Assembly (NCBI GenBank): GCA_037501455.1
Contig: CM074858.1
Span: 13,814,501 to 13,878,500, forward strand
DNA from: Lantana camara
Taxonomy: Eukaryota > Streptophyta > Magnoliopsida > Lamiales > Verbenaceae
Direction: 5' to 3'
Length of the DNA: 64,000 bases
A model generated the notes under the pieces. That model searched no databases, was not told the origin of the DNA, and worked only from the letters and a program-made list of their open reading frames with translations. Positions 45,221 to 54,787 of this stretch are shown here, one piece after another. Within the stretch, counting starts at the first letter, position 1. The number at the start of each line of letters is the position of its first letter. Both the position numbers and the translations under genes were made by a program.

Positions 45221-46749
45221 TGTGTGTAGAAATTGCATGATTTTAAGTGTTAAATAGATGATATTCTGAGCCGTTTGATGCGTTTATGTTTTTATTTGAC
45301 TCAGTTTAGGTGTCATTAGAGTAGGAGTTACGAAACGACGAAGTAGAGCGATTTCACGTATTTTTGGGAGAAAAAGTGGTATCTCCCATTACCATTTAGC
45401 AGTACTAAAGGAGTAACTCCCGTTAATAGCCACAGGAGAACGATTTTGGTGAGAACAGAGGGGTAACGCCCGTTACCCCTACGCAGAAGGAATTAGGTAA
45501 CGTCTGTTACCAGTAACAGCGTTAATGCGATTTCAGGCCATTAGCGGGCGTTAACGATGGCAAGGCAAAAATTGGTAACGCCCGTTACCTAGGGCGGTGA
45601 GAATTCTCCTAGAGTTGCTATATATGTGCGTTTTGGAGTCTTTTTGAGAGAGATTTCTTCCGTTCATGACCTAGATTGGAGTCTTGAAGGAGAAAAGAAG
45701 GAGAGACACCGAAGAGAGTTAGACAGAGAAAAAGAGTTTCCCTTCCAAGGAAGACCTAGGGTTTGGAAGAAGACTCAGAGGTTCAGAAGATTTTCAGAGA
45801 ATTCGAGAAGATGACAGGATTGAATTCTGAGAACAATCTTTGGTTTTATTGTTGCTTTAATTCGTAAACTAATTCTTTTGATTTTTAGTTTTAGTTTTTA
45901 TGCTAGTTTTGTTCTTAAGTTCTGCTGAATGTTATTGAGTTTAATTGTTAAACTTTATTTAGATTCGTTGACCATGATTTATGTTAATGCAATTTCCTTT
46001 AGTTTTATGATTTTTGCTTCAAGTATGAGTAGCTAATTATCTAGGGCTAGGGGGAAGTGATGATGATTGCATGATGGATGTTTGATGAGATACTTGAGTG
46101 ACTTGTGCTAATTCTTAGTTTGAAAATTGGTTTGGATTGACTTGCGATGGTCTGATCACCCGTAGCATGTGTCACAATTACCTATAAATCGAAAGAGTGA
46201 TGGTAGTTTAGAGGGTTTTCAATACTTGTGAGTTGTAGGGTACAAAGAGAATTGATCCTAGCTTATACAACAGTAATCTTATTCCATGCCGAGCCGCTAG
46301 AATACTGAATTACACTAGTCTTGTTCCTATAGTTTAATTAACTATTGGTGATTGCGAGAGCAACATTGAACACTAATTAAGCACTTGGTTACACCTCGAG
46401 AGAGGGTAATTCAAATATAAGTGACTAGGTTGTAGAATTGTACTTGTCAAACAAGTATCACATTGGCTCTTGATTGTATGATTCAAAGCTTTTTCCCCTG
46501 CCTGTTTAGTTTACTGAAGTAAATTCACGTATTTAAATTGTTAATTGCAATTTTAATTTCGTTACTTGTTAATTTCCGCATCAGTAGATTAATAGAAATA
46601 ACCTTGAATTCGTTAAGTCTTTAGATTAGAGAGAAATAGAGAGTAGTGATTGATTTCCCTTTCCTGTGGGCTCGATCCTATTGTGCTACACGTATGTTAG
46701 TGTACACTTGCACGATTGGTTTTTAACTATAGTAAAATCTGATACAACA
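45221..46749 (+). mobile_element. Athila-like LTR (LTR B), different family from LTR A
   Basis: Follows a polypurine-like tract and ends CTGATACAACA. It has the same general build as LTR A (GTGGGCTCGATCC near the end), but the sequence does not match LTR A. No target duplication could be found at its ends. Carries the GTAACG dyad cluster at 45378-45589. The open frame 45626-45814 is not supported. Confidence 0.55.
45378..45589. repeat. GTAACG dyad cluster in LTR B
   Basis: Dyads at 45378-45393, 45459-45480, 45496-45511 and 45574-45589. The strongest contains GGGTAACGCCCGTTACCC and has 10-bp perfect arms. It has the same CG-CC-CG centre as the dyads of chromovirus B. Confidence 0.85.
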
Positions 46750-48135
46750 GTTTATGCACTTCATATGCATACATTGCATTCATGAGTATTGTCGGGCATC
46801 TAATTGGTTCATAATTGAATCTAAGTCTTGGGTATTGTGTTATTTTTTTAGAGCCTCTTTCGGATGTCGTCGAGCCCAAGAATTAGGTGTTCGATTGCTT
46901 GTTTTGGCCTCGGTCTCTACCCTACTTTTTGCTAAGGTGAGGTTTAGCAACTTTTCTTTTAGTTATGAATCCTATGGCCTTTATGTGATGATTTCTCACC
47001 CCGCATTGACTATATGCTTATTATATAGTTAAATATGTGTGTTTAAGCTATGTTTATGATCTTATCAATCTCCTTTAAGTTTATGAAATTGGTATATGTA
47101 TAAGCATACATAAGCTTATGTTTTGAATCCTTTTGTTTGTATATGTTATGGTATGAGCGAGGTATGCCCTGAAATATGGGAAATTAGTAAGATTTGGTAT
47201 GTTGGGCCCCGAGAATTATGGAGAAAGATACCTAGGACGGCAAGGGTCGTCGGGTTTGACCTATGCATAGTTCCCATTTGAAGTGTTTACACGCGACTCT
47301 TGGAGGTTGGGAAGGCGTGGTACTTTGAACCCTCGGTGGATAACCGGGGATGACATATTGTGGGTTAGCTACCCCATATGTATTTGTATTGTAGGTGGAA
47401 AGGGTTTGACTCCAGAAACACTAAGGTTGTGCAGATGGATTGGTATTTGTGAATTTGGTTTTGTAATATGTTATGAGGAGTTGGTAGAGGCCCGTACTCA
47501 CTGGACATTTGTTTCTGTTTATGTATTTGTGGATTATGAATCGAGTTAGGCTTTCTTTTTACGTAGTATATTTTATGCTTTTGAAAATGATTTGGTACCC
47601 AAAACCTTAGCTCGATTCATGACCATTCTCTTTGTTATTTGATATGCTCTATATTTATTTATGTGTGGGTGTGTGTCAGCCCCCCTCACTCAGTCGAGTT
47701 TAGATTGACCCTCCCTTTAACACTTTAGATGCTGGTTGCTCGAATTAGGCGGGGAAGTATGTCGTGGTCGAGTCGTACTTACGGGTTTAGGTCGAGTCCG
47801 CATTCATACTTGTTTCTTTTGGATACTTTGGACATGTATTTGATATGAATCGTATATTTGTGTAAATTTGTAAATACTTGATGTATATTTTTGGGCCGTG
47901 TGGCCATGTATATGTTAATGTAGGCTCGTGATAAGCTCCTTTTTGGATCCTATTAATTGCTTCCGCATTTTGTTTACTTGTTTTGCGCGCTCTGTCTGTG
48001 TTCTACCCCCGCTTAACCGTGTGAGTGTGTAGGTCCCCGTTTGCTTAGACTTGAACTTATATATGGACCTCCATTTCATATGTAGGTTTGGGTTGAAGGA
48101 CGGGGGATGTGGCGGCCCACCGCTCCGGGCGCTAC
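46750..48135 (+). mobile_element. Truncated LTR related to chromovirus A
   Basis: Diverged homologue of the second half of the chromovirus A LTR. It matches from GTTTATGCA (compare 9165) to GGGCGCTACA at 48135, with shared landmarks such as GTGAGTGTG, TCGGTGGATAACCGGGG and CTCACTCAGTCGAGTT. The 5' half is missing: LTR B lies there instead, and the lost half is not found on the other side of the composite. The 5' cut and the lack of a target duplication suggest deletion or recombination. Confidence 0.8.
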
Positions 48136-50396
48136 AAGAACCATAGCAATATTAGCAATAATAAGTGAGTGACTGTTCATGAAATATTATCAGAATGAAT
48201 ACTAGGCATTTTCCATTTACATTCTTATTTCTAACCATATTTGTTGAAAAAAATCACAAAGATTAACTTGACTATCTAAAGTATAAGTGAATTTTCCTCT
48301 ATATATAGCTAGAAATGGTAGCATACAACCTAAAACACAAATTGTGGGCATAATGATGGCACATGTGAAGTGCACATGTCTTTTTCATCCAAAAAACTAC
48401 ATAGGACTCAAAAGATTCAATGAATGTAATGGTGCATATAATGCAACGGATTAAACGATTTGACACTAAAATTATACAGTTTTCATAAAAATTGAATGAA
48501 ATTTTTATATTTGAGTGAATGGATATAAATTTCAAATAAGAAAAATCACTATTATCATACAAAAATATCATTTTTCTACTCTCACAGATGATCATGTTTA
48601 GAAAAAAAAATAATTATTAATAAATTAAGAATATAATAAAATATAATTAATGATAATATAGTGATGTTGAGTGAGAGCGATCAAGAAGTGAACAAAAACA
48701 AAATTGGTCGTGAGGACCGAGAACAAAGACAAGTGAATGGGTTCCTCCTCTCTGGAAAGGGGTTGGTACATGGAGTTTGGGGAGTTTGGAGGTGACTTAT
48801 TTTTACCCTAGAAGTTGATTGGTACGTATTTTTAATACTAATCTTATGGTATAATTAATCAATGAATGATAATAATAACTAATATTTTATTAATGTTATT
48901 AAATAATATTAATTGAAATCAATTTGATTATAAGTACCGTTGTGGTATAAAGTAAGAATTAAGGAATTGAATTTATTATTTGATATTAAATTTATTTAAC
49001 TTAGTGAGAGAAATTATTATTTAAAAATTAAAAATTGATTTATTTTTAATATAAATATAATACTAATCTTATGGTATAATTAATCAATGAATGATAATAA
49101 TAACTAATATTTTATTAATGTTATTAAATAATATTAATTGAAATCAATTTGATTATAAGTACCGTTGTGGTATAAAGTAAGAATTAAGGAATTGAATTTA
49201 TTATTTGATATTAAATTTATTTAACTTAGTGAGAGAAATTATTATTTAAAAATTAAAAATTGATTTATTTTTAATATAAATATAAGTTATTTGTTAAGAA
49301 TTATAAAATAATTATTATTTATAAATTAAAATTACAAAACTTTAAGTTTTAATATACATGTTTTTATAAATCTTAAAAAATTTCTTAAAAATATATTTTA
49401 AGTAAATTACGATACTTTGTAAAATAAAAATAAGACACATTTAATCGAAAAATAATATGAACGAATTTTATAAATCAACTAAGAACATAGAGTCAATTAA
49501 AAACTTACTAGAAATTATATGTCAATTTTTAATGTTAATTTAAAATTTACTTTATAAACTTTTGCATATGAACTAATGTTTATGTTCCGTGGATACAAGA
49601 AAGCATGATACAACATAAATTAGTTTATAAATTTAACACTTGAGAGCTGTCCAATAACACAGTATCCGATAAGAACATGACATGACACGACACGATAAAT
49701 AATAAATTTAATTAAAAGTATTTGTGCATTATAAATGAGTGTTAATCTAAACTATACATTTTTTGTTTTTATATGTGAGAGTTAAATTAAAATTAAATTC
49801 CAATTCAAATATAATCTAATTATTATATTTATAATTTAAGAAGTTGATGTTTAAAAATTTTATTTTAATTGTTCAATAATGAAAGATAGTTAGATAAATA
49901 GTATATTTAATGTGCTAACTCATATCTTTTTTATTCATTATATAAAATGTTTAATTAGATCAACCAAATTAAAGCAATAAAAATAGTGTTTTTCGTAATT
50001 ATTCTTTTTTTTTTTTTTAATATGGACTCTAAATAAGTAATAGAAGTTCATATTTTGTGAATTTGATGTATATTTGATAAATTATATTTCAATTACGGTA
50101 CATAGATGTGTGAGCAATTACAATCAAACAGATAATGGAAATTTTGAAGCATCAAATTTTAATCTTGATTTTAAAATTAATATATTTTAATATTATTACG
50201 AAAGTATATATATTTGAGCAAAATATATTACCTCAACCACTGTGATAAGGCTGCCTAAACAAGGTTGGTTATATAATTCAATACAAATTGCATTCCCATT
50301 TGTTATGGTCTTCTCTAATTATCAAGGTGGCCAACTTATCATATAGATATTAAGACAATTTCCTATCAAACAAAATTTAATAAAATTCGACAATCC
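48136..50396. other. AT-rich spacer upstream of SPH copy 3
   Basis: No gene. From about 48366 it is paralogous to 2700-5579 upstream of copy 2; 48136-48365 has no partner in the window. The minus open frame 48299-48595 has no domain. Confidence 0.7.
48836..49285. repeat. 225-bp tandem duplication upstream of SPH copy 3
   Basis: The block starting TACTAATCTTATGGTATAAT at 48836 is repeated essentially unchanged from 49061. Unit 2 has this region once, apart from its own 89-bp duplication. Confidence 0.92.
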
Positions 50397-50404
50397 TATA
50401 AATA
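50397..50404 (+). promoter_or_regulatory. Probable TATA box of SPH copy 3
   Basis: TATAAATA, 79 bp before the ATG, conserved in position in SPH copy 2 (5580). Confidence 0.6.
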
Positions 50405-50475
50405 TAACAACATAAAAATCATGAAAAATACAATCTAACTCCCATCTCTTCGACATATTCTGTTTCTGGGTAAAC

Positions 50476-50892
50476 ATGAATCCTCCAACTATCAAGAACT
50501 TGCTCATAGTTCTGGTCTTGTATTATAACTTCTTTCAGCCTATCTCTTCATGCACATTCACCAAGGACTACACTGTTCATGTCATTAACAGACTACCCGA
50601 TCTGTTGTCTCTGCATTGCAAGTCTGGAGATGATGATCTTGGGGAACAAAGGACCAGTGTAAACTACGATTTTCATTGGAGTTTTTGTGATAACCTTAGA
50701 CATACAACTTTATATTTCTGCGGTTTTCGTTGGGACAAAAGTAAAGCGGAATTTGATGTTTTCACGCCAAATTTGTCGAAGCATTGCGACGGATCTGCAA
50801 ATTGTTTCTGGGAGGTCAGAAGCGATGGGTTTTATTTTTCTGGGAAAAATCCCCCCGTTAATTGGGAGAAAAAGTATGATTGGAGTACTTAA
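50476..50892 (+). CDS. S-protein homologue (plant self-incompatibility S1 family), copy 3, intact
   Basis: 138 residues with no intron, as usual for the family. Residues 1-25 form a signal peptide with a hydrophobic core (NLLIVLVLYYNFF), so the product should be secreted. The S1-type domain follows (about 30-136). It includes YTVHVINRL, LHCKSGDDDLG, FHWSFC, TTLYFCGFRW, CFWEV and DGFYFS, and Cys at 26, 48, 71, 82, 104 and 110 that could form disulfides. In poppy, S1-type proteins are the pistil signal of self-incompatibility; most SPH members elsewhere have no known function, so no role in pollen recognition should be assumed. The TATA box is at 50397 and a possible poly-A signal AATAAA at 50915. 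The start codon is shared with copy 2 and gives the complete signal peptide. It is the only copy of three without a lesion. A copia element begins 118 bp after the stop. Confidence 0.93.
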   Translation: MNPPTIKNLLIVLVLYYNFFQPISSCTFTKDYTVHVINRLPDLLSLHCKSGDDDLGEQRTSVNYDFHWSFCDNLRHTTLYFCGFRWDKSKAEFDVFTPNLSKHCDGSANCFWEVRSDGFYFSGKNPPVNWEKKYDWST

Positions 50893-50914
50893 AAAGTGAA
50901 GGGATGGATTTTTC

Positions 50915-50920
50915 AATAAA
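50915..50920 (+). terminator. Possible poly-A signal of SPH copy 3
   Basis: AATAAA, 23 bp after the stop codon, in a sequence conserved after all three copies. Short and common in AT-rich DNA. Confidence 0.35.
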
Positions 50921-51009
50921 TTGTTAAATAAGATATGAAATGTTCGACGATTATGCTGTCATTTTCTTTTAATTTGATAGAAATAGATCGAGAACTTACA
51001 TGTTATATC

Positions 51010-51619
51010 TGTTGGAAATATGCCTTAGGTTAATCCTTAATTAATTAGTGGAGAATTGTTGGGAACACCAAAAGGCATATCAAAAGGTGTTTGGAGAACT
51101 ATTCTTATCCCACATTGATTTTATAACTTAGTATGGTCAGCTATATGAGCTAAGATACTAAAAAGGTTATTAAATCATTAAATGTGAGAGTGGACTGATG
51201 GGCTCACATGCGGCGCACGCGCACGTGCACGGGCCTGGTCCTGGTCCTGGTCCGTAGGCCGGGCTAGGGCGAATATGGCGTTTGATGGCGCAGTATACAA
51301 ATATCACGATGTAACTGTCAGATAGTGGGCAATTAAGAGGTTTAATATCAGATAGTGGGCACTTGGAGTTGATACAACATACAACATATATAGCAAATGC
51401 TCATTGGATTTTTGCAGAAGTGCTTTCTTCAAAAATCAAACACCCCAAAAGCTTGATATATATCCTGGAAGTGTATCGCTTGCAACCTGAAGCACACTTC
51501 CCTGAAGTAGGGGCGATAGAAACTTTAAGGACAGGGACTACCCGTGTCTAGCTGTCTGCTTTCATACTTGCTCCATAACCCAGATTTCTCAACAATCATA
51601 AAGTTTCTATTCATTGAAG
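51010..51619 (+). repeat. 5' LTR and leader of C5 (boundary between them not resolved)
   Basis: Starts TGTTGGAAAT. Contains CAGATAGTGGGCA twice (about 51321 and 51350) and CTGGTC three times near 51235. I could not find the LTR end or a typical initiator-Met primer site. Confidence 0.6.
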
Positions 51620-52646
51620 ATGGAGTTTGAATCCTTCAGAATTATGAACCAGTAAAAGCTAGACCGTTTCGATGGTAACAATTTCAGTCGTTGGCAGGAT
51701 AAGATGAAATTCCTGCTACTGTCCTGAAGCTCGCCTACGTCCTGGATCCCAACTACCACCAATTCCAGAAGATCCTCCTGCTCCACAGCAGCCCGTTGAT
51801 TTGGATCCACCAACCACTGGAACAGGTGGCGTTCCTCCTACTAACCCCGCTACAGCAACAGGTGGGGCTGTTCCTGCTAATCCTGCTACAGCAGGTAGTG
51901 CTCCTCCTGGCAACTCCGCAGCAACAGGTCCGTCTAAAAATACTTTGCAGATCCACCAGGAGATAGTGGAGACTCTTCAGCAACAAAGAAGGAAAAGAGC
52001 AGAAGATGAAGAGCTGGCGCGTGGATACATCCTCAACACATTGTCAGACAGGTTGTATGATCTGTACACAAATGTGAAGTCGCCTAGAGAACTTTGGGAG
52101 GCGTTGGAGTATAAATATAGGGTTGAGGAGGAAGGTACGAATAAGTATTTGGTATCTAAGTACCTTGATTTTAAAATGGTTGATAACAAACCAATTCTAG
52201 AGCAAGTTCATGAGCTCCAGGTAATTGTTAACAAGTTACGGATGGTGAAAATTGTCCTGCTTGAAACCTTCCAGGTAGGAGCTATAATTTCAAAGATCCC
52301 TCCTGCCTAGAAAGATTATGTAAAGAGTTTGATGCATAAATCTGAGGATTTGTCCTTGGAACAAATTCAAAAACATCTACGTATTAAAGAGGAGGCTCAG
52401 AAATGCGATGAAAAGAATTTGGTTCAAGGACAGTCTAGTGTGAATTATGTTCAGGCTGGAAATTCTAAAAAGAAATCTTTCGGGGTTAAAAAGAATTTTG
52501 GACAATTTAAGAAATCCGGGCAGAAATCTAAACCTGTCAATGTTGCTAACAAAAGAAAAGGCAAGTGTCATGTTTATGGAGAAACAGGACATTATGCGAG
52601 AGAATGCCTAACGGAAGAGTGGATCCAGAGTTGCAAATACGGTTGA
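51620..52646 (+). pseudogene. Gag of C5 (stops, finger Cys lost)
   Basis: Begins MEFESFRIMNQ followed by TAA, then FDGNNFSRWQDKMKF, a typical copia gag start. The main frame, 51801-52310, has an inserted-looking Pro/Thr/Ala-rich stretch, then ARGYILNTLSDRLYDLY and LEQVHELQVIVNKLR, the conserved copia gag (UBN2-type) region. A TAG follows GAIISKIPPA, and the same frame resumes at 52329 with LSLEQIQKHLRIKEE and a zinc finger CHVYGETGHYAREC, where the second Cys is Tyr. It ends at 52646. Confidence 0.82.
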
Positions 52647-52719
52647 GGAGAACCTAGTTGCCATGGTAACTGATCTTAACCTCGATGCGGCTATAATTTC
52701 TGAATTCAACATGGCAAGT

Positions 52720-52859
52720 GAACTTCGTAGCTGGTGGCTGGATTCAGGAGCTACCGTTCACATTTCCAACAATCGAAGGCTTTTCAAGACCTTTGAAGAA
52801 ACTGTTAGGCAAGAGGTGTAGATGGGCAACAATTCCAAAGCCAATGTTGGAGGCAAAGG
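52720..52859 (+). pseudogene. Copia protease of C5, split by C4
   Basis: WWLDSGATVHIS is the copia protease active site (Asp in DSGA). A TAG at about 52818 follows, and then C4 inserts after AAAGG (52855-52859). The fragment resumes at 62761. Confidence 0.8.
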
Positions 52860-54773
52860 TGTTAGGAATCGTGCCCTAGAAAGCCGATTGTATATCCACT
52901 TTGTGCTTTTCCTTATTGTAATCACAGACAATCTTTGAATGAAATAACGAATTGAGGCAACACTTCTTTATATGCTCTTGTTTTGTATGTGTTTACTTTA
53001 GCTGTGCATGTATGAGAACTCCCCTAATCCTGATGACTTTAGGACTCTACCATTTAGGTGAAATGGTTCATGAAACGAGCACTATATCACAGAAGTCATG
53101 ATTAGTAAAATGCTCCAAGCCGATGAGTCCTACCGACAGTGGGAGTGTCAATCTGTCTCCTCTAAGGCTTGCTTGTGGGATAACGCCCTTAAGAAGGACC
53201 ACCTTGTTTCATGGAGGTGCAAAGTGTATAGTTGATACGTGCGTGATACATGAGGGTGCTTACTTCAATAAGTAAGTTCACTCAGGTGCCCTGTGTGAGA
53301 ACATTCCTAAATGGGAAAGGAAGTTTCTATTTCAGGAAATAGAAACTTCCAGACTAGGAAATATCTCACGAGTCATTGATGTTATTAATTGATCCTTAGA
53401 CTTGAGGTTCCATGTCACTTTATGAGTTAACTCTGTAGTCTTAGGTATAAGCTTCAAAGGGTGTCGCCTTAGACAACTGATTCAAGGCTTATGCTGGGGC
53501 TGCACAAGTGACTCATGAAAGTGAATGAGAATCAAGAAAGGACCTACACTTGCATTTGCAAGGTGATCTCTTATTGTGTAAGTCATTCATATGCCATATG
53601 GAGTCCTTGGCTAAGACAGTAGATCAAGACATCAAAAAAAGGGTTTCTTGGATTGAGATCAAATGGATATGAAATGCACTTAGCTTTAAGACCGGATTAT
53701 TAGGGTTCTGATTATTCCCTTACCCTTGATCTTTGTTGAGAGATAGTAAGTAGGAGGATTGTATCTCACATGAATCAATGACTTAAAGGTTCTTTCGAAT
53801 CCGAACATTCCAATTTAGCTAGGGGTTAAACACCTGTTGCTAGACTATGGTCGTTTAATATGTGGACTGATTAATTAATTAGTGAATTAATTAATTAGGG
53901 TCACTGCTAATTGAATTGAAAACCTAGAGGGTCACACACAACAACTTGGTTACATGAGTTGAGGCTTTAAAATGATTAAACGAGTTAATCGGGCCAAGAG
54001 GGTTCCACACGTGTGAAACCACACGTGTGGGTCACGTGAGTGACACGTGTCTCACGTGAATATGTATATATATGATATGTATATTAAATAATTAAATGTG
54101 TTAATTATTTAATAAACTTTGGTTTAATTTTGAAATAAAAAGAAAGTATTATTTTGGAGAAAAATAATCTAGTTAATTAATTAGATAAAAATAAGTTATT
54201 TATTTTAAATAAATAAAGTATAAAATTATCCAAAAATAGTTTGGATATTTTAGCTCTCTTGAAAGTTGATTTGAATTTGAATTCAAAGTCAAAGTCAAAA
54301 TTACCTGATGATCAAGTAATAGGAGAGAGGGACCAAAATCCTTAGCCCATAAGGACTAGGATTTTCGGTCCTCCCTTCCTATATATAGGGGAGCTCGACC
54401 TCCCCTAAAAGCTAATCGAGAATTCTTTTGGTTCATGTGTTGAACATCATCCTTTCTCCAAGATAAACGAAACCCTAGGTTAAGCCTAAACACTAACTAG
54501 AGAACTAGCATCCTTACTAGTTAGATTGTAGTCAAGTTGGTGGACTATCTCTAGAGAGCTTCAAGTTAGAAGTTTGAAGATTCGAGCTTTACCAAGGAGA
54601 GGGGATCAAGCCGCGAGAAGAGCGTTCTTGGGTGGCTTGAAACGCTTCAATAAAGACAATTAAGAAAGTAAGTTTCTAATCCCTACAAATTTGGATATAC
54701 GATTGCGAGCCTAAGATCCTTTTTGTTGGAAAATTTTTAACTTTCCGTTGCTTTTCTGATTCCGTTTCCAACA
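52860..54773 (+). repeat. 5' LTR of C4
   Basis: Starts TGTTAGGAATC and ends GTTTCCAACA. TATATATAG at 54380-54388 is the likely TATA box, directly followed by the near-palindrome at 54387-54406. An ACGTG palindrome cluster lies around 54006-54060. Confidence 0.95.
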
Positions 54774-54775
54774 AG

Positions 54776-54787
54776 TGGTATCAGAGC
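54776..54787 (+). other. Primer binding site of C4
   Basis: TGGTATCAGAGC, 2 bp after the LTR; complementary to initiator-Met tRNA. Confidence 0.93.

Noticed and set aside
45626..45814. Small open frame in LTR B
   Set aside because: No domain, located in LTR or leader sequence with purine-rich composition.
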